Shown here: in pieces, positions 5,217-12,407 of the stretch
Layout of the letters: each line of letters begins with the position of its first letter
Numbering within the stretch: position 1 is the first letter of the stretch
Assembly: GCA_946406095.1 (NCBI GenBank)
Contig: CAMJJO010000036.1
Coordinates: 1 to 12,701 of the forward strand
Length of the DNA: 12,701 bases
Direction of reading: 5' to 3'
Source of the DNA: an uncultured Bacteroidales bacterium
Lineage (GTDB): Bacteria; Bacteroidota; Bacteroidia; Bacteroidales; UBA932
The notes under the pieces: generated by a model
What the model was told of the DNA's origin: nothing
The model's database searches: none
Seen by the model: the letters and a program-made list of their open reading frames with translations, nothing else
Made by a program: the position numbers and the translations under genes

Positions 5217-7709
5217 ATGAAAGTTTCTTACAATTGGCTCAAGGATTATCTTGAGATGGATCTTACCCCGGCACAGGTGGCCGAGGCCATGACTTCTATC
5301 GGCATCGAGGTAGACAGCCTCGAAGAGCAGGAAGAGATTCCCGGCGGGCTTGCCGGCGTGGTGGTCGCCAAGGTCGTGGAGTGCGAGCCGCACCCCGATT
5401 CCGACCATCTGCATATCACTAAGGTGGATGCAGGCACGGGCGAGCTGCTGCAGGTCGTGTGCGGTGCGCCGAATGTGGCGGCCGGCCAGAAAGTGCTCTT
5501 CGCCCAGATTGGCACCGTCCTGCCCGGCGATTTCAAGATCAAGAAGAGCAAGATCCGTGGAGTCGAGAGTCTGGGAATGATCTGCGCCGAGGATGAACTT
5601 GGCATCGGATCCAGCCACGAAGGCATAATGGTGCTTCCGGAGGATGCTCCCGTGGGCACACCCGCGAGGGACTGGCTGCACCTCAAAACAGAAGCCGTCA
5701 TTGAGTATGAGATTACTGCCAACCGTGTGGATGCGGCATCGCATATCGGAGTAGCTCGCGACATCTATGCATATCTGAAATATCATAATCTTCCCGGCAA
5801 ACTGACTTATCCTATGGCCGCTGGCACAAAAGCGGCCTGCTCCGCGTCGCAAAGCGACCCTGTACGGGAAAATGCTCCGCAGTCCGATTGTGCCAGCGGC
5901 GCAATCTCTGTGGAGGTTCCGGACAGCGACGGAGCACCGCGCTATTGCGGGCTGACCATCAAGGATGTCAAAGTAGGCCCGTCGCCGGAGTGGCTTCAGA
6001 AAAAACTCCTCAGCATCGGCCTCCGTCCCATCAATAATGTGGTGGATATCAGCAACTTCATCCTCTTTGAGCTGGGGCAGCCTCTGCATTCCTTCGACGC
6101 CGGAAAGATAGGCGGACGCAAGGTGGTGGTGCGACGCGCCGCGGAAGGGGAGGTCATACGCACCCTGGACGGAGTGGATCATAAGCTCTGCGCGAAAGAT
6201 ATGGTAATCGCTGACGTCGAGCGCCCGATGTGCATCGCCGGCGTGTTCGGTGGCGAGGACAGCGGAGTGACCGAGACAACGACCGAGGTCTTCCTCGAGA
6301 GCGCTTATTTCGATCCCGGTTCCATCCGCCGCACTTCCAAGACCCAGGGCCTGCAGACTGATGCATCCTTCCGCTTCGAGCGTGGAGCGGATCCGGATAT
6401 GCCGCCTTACGCCCTCAAGCGCGCCGCCCAGCTCATCTGCGAGCTCACCGGCGGCAAGGTTGTTGGCGATCCCGTCGAAATCTACCCCAATCCCATCGAG
6501 CGCAAGCGCATCGAGTTGGATTACGACCGCATCGAGGCCTTCATCGGCCAGAAGATCGGCCACGAGAATATCGACCGAGTGCTGGAAGCCCTCCAGTATA
6601 AGTTCATCAGCAAGGACGGCGCCAAGGCGGTAGTGCTGGCACCCAGCTATATGATAGACGTCTACCGTGAATGCGATGTGGTGGAGGAAATCCTCCGCAT
6701 CCACGGCTACAACAACATCGACCTGCCTCATCATATGAAGATGAGCGTGTCGGCATCTCCGACCCCGCAACCCGAAGCCATCCGCAATCAGATATCCAAC
6801 TTCCTGGCTGCCAATGGCTTTGCCGAGACGATGAACAACTCCCTCACCAAGGCAGATTACTACAAAGATCTCAAGACTTTCCCCGCCGAGAGGCTCGTGC
6901 ACATAGTCAACCCCCTCAGCTCCGACCTGAACGTGATGCGCCAGACGCTGATACTGAACGGCCTGGAGGTAATCGCATACAATGCCAACCGGCAGATCTC
7001 CCGCATCAAGACTTTCGAGTACGGTTCTGTCTATCAGCGCCTTCCGGAATTGAGTGGAGAGACCCTCGAGGGCTATGAGGAGCATCCCTGCTTCGCGATG
7101 TTCATCAGCGGAGCACCCGAGAAGAACTGGAAGAATCCTGCCGGAAAGGGAGATTTCTACCAGCTCAAAGGCTATCTGGAGCTTCTTGTCCGCCGTTATG
7201 GCGCAGATCTCTATCAGATGGGCACCGAGGCCGCGCCGGCAGACATCTTCTCCGAAGGCACGATCTACACCCTTCCCGGCGGAAAGCAGCTTGCAGTGAT
7301 CGGAGTGATCAATCCCGCTCTTGCCCGCAAGTTCGGCGTGAAACAGCAGGTGGTTGCCGCGGAAATCAACTGGAAGACTCTCTTCACCCTCGTAAAGCGG
7401 GATAAGGTTGCCTTCAAGGAAATGCCCAAGTTCCCCGAGGTGCGCCGCGACCTGGCCCTGCTTCTGGACGAAAACGTGAAATATGCCGACCTCCGTGCCG
7501 CTGCATTCAAGAATGCGAAGAAACTCCTCAAGCAGGTGAGTCTCTTCGACGTATACCGTGGCGACAAGATTCCTGCCGGCAAGAAGCAGTACGCGCTCAG
7601 TTTCACCCTCCAGGATGTGGAGAAGACCCTCACCGACCAGGATGTGGAGCGCGTGATGGAGCGCCTGCTGGAAGTGTTCACCAAGGAATTCGGAGGCGCT
7701 CTCCGCTAA
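5217..7709 (+). CDS. pheT: Phenylalanyl-tRNA synthetase beta subunit
   Basis: This is the beta subunit of the alpha2-beta2 PheRS that charges tRNA-Phe; it binds tRNA and carries the editing site. The 830-aa product has an EMAPII-like tRNA-binding OB domain (about 38-150; ECEPHPDSDHLHITKVD, VCGAPNVAAGQKV), a B3/B4 editing domain (about 240-400; SIGLRPINNVVDISNFILFE, LQTDASFRFERGAD), a B5 domain (about 405-500; ECDVVEEILRIHGYNN), a catalytic-like core and a C-terminal FDX-ACB domain (about 734-830; FPEVRRDLALLLDENVKYAD). Residues 201-228, in the linker before B3/B4, are encoded by a palindromic insertion described separately. pheS is not in the window, so the two subunit genes are not adjacent here. 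The ATG is 3 bases after ftsY. Confidence 0.96.
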   Translation: MKVSYNWLKDYLEMDLTPAQVAEAMTSIGIEVDSLEEQEEIPGGLAGVVVAKVVECEPHPDSDHLHITKVDAGTGELLQVVCGAPNVAAGQKVLFAQIGTVLPGDFKIKKSKIRGVESLGMICAEDELGIGSSHEGIMVLPEDAPVGTPARDWLHLKTEAVIEYEITANRVDAASHIGVARDIYAYLKYHNLPGKLTYPMAAGTKAACSASQSDPVRENAPQSDCASGAISVEVPDSDGAPRYCGLTIKDVKVGPSPEWLQKKLLSIGLRPINNVVDISNFILFELGQPLHSFDAGKIGGRKVVVRRAAEGEVIRTLDGVDHKLCAKDMVIADVERPMCIAGVFGGEDSGVTETTTEVFLESAYFDPGSIRRTSKTQGLQTDASFRFERGADPDMPPYALKRAAQLICELTGGKVVGDPVEIYPNPIERKRIELDYDRIEAFIGQKIGHENIDRVLEALQYKFISKDGAKAVVLAPSYMIDVYRECDVVEEILRIHGYNNIDLPHHMKMSVSASPTPQPEAIRNQISNFLAANGFAETMNNSLTKADYYKDLKTFPAERLVHIVNPLSSDLNVMRQTLILNGLEVIAYNANRQISRIKTFEYGSVYQRLPELSGETLEGYEEHPCFAMFISGAPEKNWKNPAGKGDFYQLKGYLELLVRRYGADLYQMGTEAAPADIFSEGTIYTLPGGKQLAVIGVINPALARKFGVKQQVVAAEINWKTLFTLVKRDKVAFKEMPKFPEVRRDLALLLDENVKYADLRAAAFKNAKKLLKQVSLFDVYRGDKIPAGKKQYALSFTLQDVEKTLTDQDVERVMERLLEVFTKEFGGALR
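5817..5900. repeat. 84-bp palindromic element inside pheT
   Basis: The arms GCCGCTGGCACAA (5817-5829) and TTGTGCCAGCGGC (5888-5900) are perfect 13-base inverted repeats enclosing 58 bases. Inside are a GTCGC-AAA-GCGAC hairpin (5846-5858), a short CCC/GGG stem (5858-5868) and an 8-base direct repeat TGCTCCGC (5838-5845 and 5873-5880). The element is exactly 28 codons, and its ends fall on codon boundaries, so pheT stays open. The encoded residues 201-228 are rich in Ala, Ser, Gly and polar residues and sit in the linker before the editing domain, where homologues I remember have a much shorter segment. No target-site duplication and no second copy are visible in the window. It resembles a small non-autonomous palindromic element, in the manner of rickettsial RPEs. 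Confidence 0.55.
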
Positions 7710-7715
7710 TGGTCT

Positions 7716-8288
7716 ATGAGGAAGATTTCGGAATATGCCCTTCTTGGCATGCTGATCTGCCTTTGCCTGCTGCCGTCGTGCCGCAGGGCGAAGATTATCA
7801 GCACCAGGGACATGTCCGATATCTACGCCGAGATGTTCCTCGCAGACCAGTGGCTTAATTCGAACAACGATGTTCGCAAGACGGCAGATACGACTCGCTT
7901 CTATGAGACTATTTTCCGGAAGTACGGGCACGACTTTGACGACTACGACGCCAGCGTAAACTATTATCTCAACCGTCCGGAGAAGTATAGAAAAATACTG
8001 GAAAGGGCTCAGCAGAAGCTTCGTGCTACCCAGAAGTCCCTGGAGGAGTTCCAGGCGAAGGTAGACAAGCAAAACAAGATTCTGGAGGGCCTGGGATATC
8101 TGCATCTTCCGGTTTTTGCGGCAGATTCCGTCAAGGTGGATACCAGTATGCTCTGGGCTCCATGGAGAGACACTCTGACCGCCAGGCGGGATTCGCTGAA
8201 CGAGAGTCGCGACACAGTTGCTGGAGATTCCACCAAACCGGATCGCAAGCATTTGAAAGACAGCCTTTTGGCAAAACCGATAAACTGA
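7716..8288 (+). CDS. DUF4296 lipoprotein of unknown function
   Basis: A 190-aa predicted lipoprotein. The start MRKISEYALLGMLICLCLLP is a basic then hydrophobic signal, followed by LPSC, a lipobox with Cys22 as the lipidation site. The middle part (about 30-110) matches DUF4296 as I know it: MSDIYAEMFLADQWL, an aromatic FYETIFRKYGHDFDDYDASV segment, NYYLNRPEKYRKILERAQ and a helix that may form a coiled coil (about 90-125). The C-terminal tail is charged and repetitive, with several R/K-D-S-L motifs, and looks disordered. Function is unknown; members are typical of Bacteroidota. It starts 6 bases after pheT, and its TGA shares one base with the ATG of the radical SAM gene, which suggests coupled translation. 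Confidence 0.85.
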   Translation: MRKISEYALLGMLICLCLLPSCRRAKIISTRDMSDIYAEMFLADQWLNSNNDVRKTADTTRFYETIFRKYGHDFDDYDASVNYYLNRPEKYRKILERAQQKLRATQKSLEEFQAKVDKQNKILEGLGYLHLPVFAADSVKVDTSMLWAPWRDTLTARRDSLNESRDTVAGDSTKPDRKHLKDSLLAKPIN

Positions 8289-9043
8289 TGCTTCGCGAAG
8301 ACACTGTATTCGGTCCCATTTTCAGCCGCAGGCTCGGGAGTTCCCTGGGAATCAACCTTCTCCCCAGGAACGGCAAAATCTGCAACTTCGATTGCATCTA
8401 CTGTGAATGCGGATGGAATAAAGACGGAAGGTCCGATCAGGTGATACCGACCGCAGCCGACGTGCGTTCTGCACTGGAAGACAAGTTGCGTGAATGCCTT
8501 CTCGCCGGCACTCCGATAGATTCCATTACTTTCTCCGGTGATGGCGAACCCACGCTGAATCCGGAGTTTCCCCGTATTATCCGCGATACCTTGGAGTTGA
8601 GGGATGCGTTCTACCCTGCCGCGAAAGTATCCGTGCTCACAAACGCCACCCGTATTGGCAGGCCGGAAGTGTTCGAGGCGCTGCGGCTGGTGGACAATCC
8701 CATCCTCAAGCTGGATGCACCCACACCCGAACTGGCGGCCAGGATCAACCGCCCTTCCGGCAGGTACAGCGTAGAAGAGATCGTCGAGGGAATGGAACGT
8801 TTCGAAGGGAATTTCATCATGCAGACCATGTTCCTTCGCAGCGCAGATTTCGACACTTCTTCACGCGAAGTGCTGTTCCCATGGATGGACATAGTGCGCA
8901 GGGTGCATCCTCGGGAGATAATGGTCTACACAATCGACAGACCCACCCCTGCGGAGGGGCTGCAGAAATTTACAGAGGCTGAGATGCGTGTGCTGGTGCA
9001 GCCTCTGATCGACGAAGGATTCAATATTCAAATTAAAGGATAA
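8288..9043 (+). CDS. Radical SAM protein, COG0731-like
   Basis: A 251-aa radical SAM enzyme of unknown substrate. The [4Fe-4S] motif CNFDCIYC gives the CX3CX2C ligands Cys32, Cys36 and Cys39, with a further Cys41 just after. The N-terminal FGPIFSRRLGSSLGINLLP and the SAM-binding FSGDGEPTLNPEF (82-94) match the COG0731 group, which is named after archaeal wyosine (imG) synthetases; bacterial members have no settled function, and tRNA modification is only a possibility. I chose ATG 8288, which overlaps the DUF4296 stop: the product then begins just before the conserved FGP motif, whereas the longer frame from 8162 would overlap the coding part of DUF4296 by 126 bases. deoC starts 2 bases downstream. 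Confidence 0.88.
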   Translation: MLREDTVFGPIFSRRLGSSLGINLLPRNGKICNFDCIYCECGWNKDGRSDQVIPTAADVRSALEDKLRECLLAGTPIDSITFSGDGEPTLNPEFPRIIRDTLELRDAFYPAAKVSVLTNATRIGRPEVFEALRLVDNPILKLDAPTPELAARINRPSGRYSVEEIVEGMERFEGNFIMQTMFLRSADFDTSSREVLFPWMDIVRRVHPREIMVYTIDRPTPAEGLQKFTEAEMRVLVQPLIDEGFNIQIKG

Positions 9044-9045
9044 TT

Positions 9046-9849
9046 ATGAACCAGACTGAAATTCTGAAGAAATGTTTTTCTTTTATGGATCTCACCACCC
9101 TCAAGACAGAGGATACGGTGGAATCCGTCAAGGCCTTGGTCGACAAGGTTTCACGCCTGATGAAGGAATATCCCTCATACCCTCTTCCCGCATCCATCTG
9201 CGTATATCCTAATCTTGCCAACGTGGTGAAGGAGAACCGCCCCAGCGAGGCTCTTCACGTTACCGCGGTTTCCAGTTGCTTCCCTTCTGCCCAGAGCTTC
9301 CTCGAGGTGAAGGTGCGCGAATGCGAACTGGCAGTGGAGAACGGCGCCGACGAGATCGATATCGTGCTTGCACTCAATAAGTTCCTTGGCGGTGATGAGG
9401 CTGGAGCAAAGGAAGAAATCGTGGCAATGAAGAAGGCCATCGATGCCACCGCTGCAAAGCTTGGCCGCAAGGTCGTGCTCAAGGTCATCCTCGAGACAGG
9501 CCTTCTCAAGACCGACGAACTGATCCGCAAGGCTTCGATGCTTGCAATGGAGGCTGGCGCCGATTTCATCAAGACCTCTACCGGAAAGGTGGCTGTCAAT
9601 GCCACGCCTGAAGCTGCCCGCGTCATGTGCGAGGCTATCAGGGACTACTACAAGGCTACCGGCCGCAAGGTCGGCTTCAAGGCGGCAGGCGGCATAGCTA
9701 CCGCAGAAGATGCGATCGTCTACTATAATATCGGCTTGGAGATCCTTGGCGAAGAGTGGCTCAACAAAGATACGTTCCGCTATGGCGTGAGCCGCGTCGG
9801 AAATGCTCTTATGAGCGCAATCGAAGGCAAGGAAATCAAATTCTTCTAG
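9046..9849 (+). CDS. deoC: Deoxyribose-phosphate aldolase
   Basis: DeoC cleaves 2-deoxyribose-5-phosphate to glyceraldehyde-3-phosphate and acetaldehyde, the last step of deoxynucleoside breakdown. The 267-aa TIM-barrel class I aldolase has the Schiff-base lysine in FIKTSTGKVAVNAT (Lys176), the second active-site lysine in VGFKAAGGIATAEDA (Lys212) and the proton-relay aspartate in ADEIDIVLA (Asp105), by analogy with E. coli Asp102, Lys167 and Lys201. Length is normal. It follows the radical SAM gene by 2 bases and ends 29 bases before a strong terminator, so it is the last gene of the long run. No other deo gene is present. Confidence 0.96.
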   Translation: MNQTEILKKCFSFMDLTTLKTEDTVESVKALVDKVSRLMKEYPSYPLPASICVYPNLANVVKENRPSEALHVTAVSSCFPSAQSFLEVKVRECELAVENGADEIDIVLALNKFLGGDEAGAKEEIVAMKKAIDATAAKLGRKVVLKVILETGLLKTDELIRKASMLAMEAGADFIKTSTGKVAVNATPEAARVMCEAIRDYYKATGRKVGFKAAGGIATAEDAIVYYNIGLEILGEEWLNKDTFRYGVSRVGNALMSAIEGKEIKFF

Positions 9850-9878
9850 TGCACTTTTCTTTTGGTGCGAAATATCCG

Positions 9879-9909
9879 GCCACATCGTTTTTTCGATGTG
9901 GCTTTTTTT
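9879..9909 (+). terminator. Intrinsic terminator after deoC
   Basis: GCCACATCG (9879-9887) and CGATGTGGC (9894-9902) form a perfect 9-bp stem with a T6 loop, followed at once by T7 (9903-9909). The start of the U tract next to the stem and the position 29 bases after the deoC stop make this a convincing rho-independent terminator for the long operon. The other strand lacks a T tract, so it works in the plus direction only. Confidence 0.92.
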
Positions 9910-10072
9910 GTGTCTTTGGCCTAATTGCCTGATCGTCTTGGCCTTGGCTTGCGGCAAACATATGATCGATGCCGGGGAATACAAGTTTAACGTGCACCTT
10001 AAACTTAAAACCGTAAGCATAAAACGCCTCCAGGATTGCCCGGGAGGCCTGTTCGTGCAGATAAACGTTTAA
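9896..10072 (+). other. Doubtful 58-aa mini-ORF in the spacer after the deoC terminator
   Basis: An open frame runs from an ATG in the terminator's 3' arm (9896) to TAA 10070-10072; a shorter version starts at ATG 9962 (36 aa). The first 18 residues are hydrophobic and end in LALACGK, faintly like a lipoprotein signal, but there is no basic N-terminus and the lipobox is poor. The rest (MIDAGEYKFNVHLKLKTVSI, then a PGGLFVQINV end) looks like alternating beta-strand sequence. No promoter is evident. I cannot name it; it may be chance, a gene remnant or part of a structured RNA. Confidence 0.2.
9983..10048. repeat. Two inverted repeats in the spacer upstream of the lipoprotein gene
   Basis: AAGTTTAA (9983-9990) and TTAAACTT (9999-10006) are perfect 8-base arms around CGTGCACC. 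GCCTCC (10026-10031) and GGAGGC (10043-10048) are 6-base arms around an 11-base loop. Neither is followed by a T tract, so they are not terminators. They could be operator-like sites or RNA stems ahead of the promoter at 10098, but no regulator is recognisable nearby. Confidence 0.4.
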
Positions 10073-10097
10073 ATCGCCCAAAACGGCTGCGCTTGTC

Positions 10098-10105
10098 TAC
10101 ATTTG
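10098..10105 (+). promoter_or_regulatory. Bacteroidota-type -7 element TACATTTG
   Basis: TACATTTG fits the TAnnTTTG -7 consensus of the Bacteroidota housekeeping sigma factor. It lies 23 bases before the ATG at 10129, so the leader would be short. No good -33 TTTG is seen at the usual distance. It would start the protease/DUF3575 operon, which is separated from deoC by a terminator and therefore needs its own promoter. Confidence 0.5.
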
Positions 10106-10128
10106 CCTTCGAAAAAAACGAATGCGAT

Positions 10129-11721
10129 ATGAAAGACACGCGAAACATAATCCTGTTTGGACTGGCCATGATGCTGGCCGCCGGATGCGATCCTTCCGGA
10201 CTGTTCTCTATAGGTGAGGATCCAGTTAAGAAAGATTCTCCACTCGAACACGGAATGATGGTGCTTGGCAGACAGTTGGAGGACCCATACTCGGTCCGGA
10301 ATATCACCAAGGCCCTGGAATCTCTCTATCCTACAAAGGCGGGCAGTGTCGACGTCAGCGAGACCGACCTTTATGTGCGCTTCCTGCCCAAGAGCCAGGA
10401 GGAGTATGATTATCTGCTCTCGCTCGGGGTCGAGATGCTGGACCATCCGCTGGATTATGAGATCGTGCGCGAAGGGGACTACTACCACGATCCGGAAATT
10501 CCGGAAGGGGATATCACCTGGCAATATGCCGTGGTGCGCCCCGATTTCGAATTCCCGGAAGGGGTGAGGTATGAGGTGTTGGACCATTGCCATATCACTG
10601 AGCATGAGGTATTTACCCGCACAGGGGAGGATGATGTCGACTGGGATGCCGTGGAGAGGGAGTCCTTCCGTCTGACGGGTAACGGACATCTGCTGGATGA
10701 TGCGTCCCGGACCAAGGGCGGAGCTGCCAAGCCCTCCGGGCGCATCACCCTTGTGGATGGCCTCCGGCCCTATGAGTCCGAGGGGGTGAAAGGCGTGCGC
10801 GTGGCCTGCAACGTGTTTGTCAAGATAGGGCAGGCATATACTGATTCTGAAGGATACTACTCCATCGATAAGTCATTTTCCACTGAACCCCGCTACTGGC
10901 TGGTATTCAAGAACAAGAAAGGGTATGGCATAGGACTGAACCTGATTCTTGTGGGTGGATCCAGTTCCACCATGGGGCGTCATTCGCAGGAGGGATGCAG
11001 TTTGGAGGTGGATGCCGGGAGCGACCGGAGTCTTTTTGCAAGGTGTGTAGTGAATAATGCCGTTTGGGATTATTTTGAGAGGTGCAAGACTTCTGCCGGG
11101 AGCATCAAGGCTCCACCTGCCAATCTGCGGTTGTGGCTGTTTTCGGGCCTTGGAGCCAGCAGCGCGATGATGCTGCACCACGGGGCCGGGGTGGATCACG
11201 AACTCGTGAAGAAGTATCTTGGCGATTGGGCGCCAATTGTGAAATGGTTCCTGCCGGACGTGACCATCGGTTACAAGAATTACGAAGATTACGATTCGAT
11301 CTATGGGACCGTAGTGCACGAACTGGCACATGCGAGCCATTTCCAACAAGTGGAGAAGGATTGGTGGGATATCTTGATAGAGTATACGCTCACATCTTAT
11401 GTGAGTTCCGGGATGATGACCTATGGCACCGGGGGAGAGGAGAATGCAGGATACTGTGAGGTGGCGGAGATGTGGGCGTATTATCTGTCATCCAAGTACT
11501 ATCGCATGCGTTATCCGCGAAGCTCCGTGATGTTCGGCACTTCATTCTGGTTCTATCCACAGATTTTCAGCTATCTGGACGACCGCGGACTGGACCACTT
11601 CAAGATATATCAGGCCCTGGTGCCCGCAGTCACCGACCGGGATAAACTCAAAGACAAACTCCTGGCCCTCTACCCCGACTTCAAGACAAATATACTACTG
11701 GCTTTTAATCGTTACCTATAA
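10129..11721 (+). CDS. Lipoprotein with HELAH zinc-metallopeptidase motif
   Basis: A 530-aa predicted envelope lipoprotein. I chose ATG 10129 because it gives a clean signal (MKDTRNIILFGLAMMLAAGC, Cys20 lipidated); the longer frame from 10036 would put a basic non-signal stretch in front and would start before the -7 element. Residues 40-155 form an N-terminal region with LYVRFLPKS and DHPLDYEIV motifs that I associate with Bacteroidales surface lipoproteins. Residues 205-262 look like a carboxypeptidase-regulatory-like beta domain (GVKGVRVACNVFVKIGQAYT, then DSEGYYSID). The C-terminal part holds VVHELAHASHF, an HEXXH site (His397, Glu398, His401), and Glu447 in VAEMWAYYL is a candidate third zinc ligand, as in gluzincins. 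I know no characterised relative; substrate unknown. The stop shares one base with the next start. Confidence 0.8.
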   Translation: MKDTRNIILFGLAMMLAAGCDPSGLFSIGEDPVKKDSPLEHGMMVLGRQLEDPYSVRNITKALESLYPTKAGSVDVSETDLYVRFLPKSQEEYDYLLSLGVEMLDHPLDYEIVREGDYYHDPEIPEGDITWQYAVVRPDFEFPEGVRYEVLDHCHITEHEVFTRTGEDDVDWDAVERESFRLTGNGHLLDDASRTKGGAAKPSGRITLVDGLRPYESEGVKGVRVACNVFVKIGQAYTDSEGYYSIDKSFSTEPRYWLVFKNKKGYGIGLNLILVGGSSSTMGRHSQEGCSLEVDAGSDRSLFARCVVNNAVWDYFERCKTSAGSIKAPPANLRLWLFSGLGASSAMMLHHGAGVDHELVKKYLGDWAPIVKWFLPDVTIGYKNYEDYDSIYGTVVHELAHASHFQQVEKDWWDILIEYTLTSYVSSGMMTYGTGGEENAGYCEVAEMWAYYLSSKYYRMRYPRSSVMFGTSFWFYPQIFSYLDDRGLDHFKIYQALVPAVTDRDKLKDKLLALYPDFKTNILLAFNRYL

Positions 11722-12272
11722 TGAAACGCTTTTTCTTTTCTTTTTTGTGTTGTGTGATGCAGCTCGCGGTGGCGGGCTGCTTCACCTCTTTCGAGGCAAA
11801 TGCCCAGGAACTGTCTTTTTCTACGAACATTGTCGATTATGCAAGCACCGGAACGGCGAATCTGGAGGCCTCGTACGGGTTCACCAGACACTGGAGCATC
11901 AGTGCAGGAATGAAGTATGATGCCGGCGGGATGGCTAAACAGCAGGTATACTCGCTGGGCGGCCGTTACTGGCCCTGGCACATCTATTCCGGCTGGTGGC
12001 TGAGCGGCAAGATGCAGTATCAGGAGTTCAATGATGCCGAGCGCACTACGAAAGAAACATCCGAGGGAGACCGCTATGGCGCCGGCATCGCAGGTGGCTA
12101 TTCCCGTATGCTTGGCCGCCACATCAATTTGGACCTTGGCATCGGCCTCTGGACCGGCTACACCCGCTACGTCACCTACGCCTGCCCCACCTGCGGCCGC
12201 ATCATCGGCTCCGGCAAAGGCATTTTCATCCTCCCCAACGACATTACCCTCGGGCTGAGTTATATTTTTTAG
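11721..12272 (+). CDS. DUF3575 outer-membrane protein
   Basis: A 183-aa exported protein. The N-terminus MKRFFFSFLCCVMQLAVAGC is a signal sequence. Two processing routes are possible: signal peptidase I after ANA (Ala28, mature start QELSF) or signal peptidase II at VAGC (Cys20). The mature part alternates beta strands rich in aromatic residues (FTRHWSISAGMKYDAG, GGRYWPWHIYSGWWLSGKMQ) with a CPTCG pair and the ending ITLGLSYIF, whose final aromatic residue suits an outer-membrane beta barrel. This matches DUF3575, a Bacteroidota family sometimes found with fimbrial genes and of unknown function. The ATG overlaps the protease stop by one base (TAATG), so the two are probably translated together. 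Confidence 0.82.
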   Translation: MKRFFFSFLCCVMQLAVAGCFTSFEANAQELSFSTNIVDYASTGTANLEASYGFTRHWSISAGMKYDAGGMAKQQVYSLGGRYWPWHIYSGWWLSGKMQYQEFNDAERTTKETSEGDRYGAGIAGGYSRMLGRHINLDLGIGLWTGYTRYVTYACPTCGRIIGSGKGIFILPNDITLGLSYIF

Positions 12273-12301
12273 AGATGGGATTTACTATTGAAAAAAATTA
12301 C

Positions 12302-12309
12302 TATCTTTG
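12302..12309 (+). promoter_or_regulatory. Bacteroidota-type -7 element TATCTTTG before tRNA-Leu
   Basis: TATCTTTG matches TAnnTTTG exactly and lies 13 bases before the mature tRNA 5' end. A TTTA at 12281-12284 is the nearest -33-like sequence, at slightly short spacing; the TTG at 12288 is too close. The position suits transcription of the single tRNA gene. Confidence 0.65.
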
Positions 12310-12322
12310 CAGTCCCAAAAGC

Positions 12323-12406
12323 GCGGGAGTGGCGAAATGGTAGACGCGCTAGTTTCAGGAGCTAGTGTCTGGTGAAGACGTGTCAGTTCGACTCTGATCT
12401 CCCGCA
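12323..12406 (+). tRNA. tRNA-Leu (anticodon CAG)
   Basis: All arms of a class II tRNA can be drawn. Acceptor GCGGGAG (12323-12329) pairs with CTCCCGC (12399-12405), with discriminator A at 12406. The D stem is GCG/CGC with AAATGGTAGA in the loop. The anticodon stem CTAGT/GCTAG encloses TTCAGGA, giving anticodon CAG (12356-12358), which reads CUG. The long variable arm contains a GTCT/AGAC stem. The T stem GTCAG/CTGAT encloses TTCGACT. CCA is not encoded. CUG and CUC are common Leu codons in the neighbouring genes. Confidence 0.96.
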
Positions 12407-12407
12407 C

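Noticed and set aside
5157..8252. A 1031-codon open frame on the minus strand, antisense to pheT and DUF4296
   Set aside because: It mirrors genes with clear domains on the plus strand; strong codon bias removes stops from one antisense frame. Its translation shows no recognisable domain.
8162..8287. N-terminal extension of the radical SAM protein from an upstream ATG
   Set aside because: It would overlap DUF4296 coding sequence by 126 bases and add residues before the conserved FGPIFSRRLG start.
9175..10020. A 281-codon minus-strand frame over deoC and the spacer
   Set aside because: It is antisense to a definite deoC with all catalytic residues; the part in the spacer shows no known motif.
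9836..10081. An 81-codon minus-strand frame (MGDLNVYLHEQASRAILEAF...)
   Set aside because: It starts in the spacer, ends inside deoC on the opposite strand and has no promoter or family match I can name; it is the antisense of the mini-ORF region.
10036..10128. N-terminal extension of the protease lipoprotein
   Set aside because: It would bury the lipoprotein signal behind a basic stretch and lies upstream of the likely promoter element.
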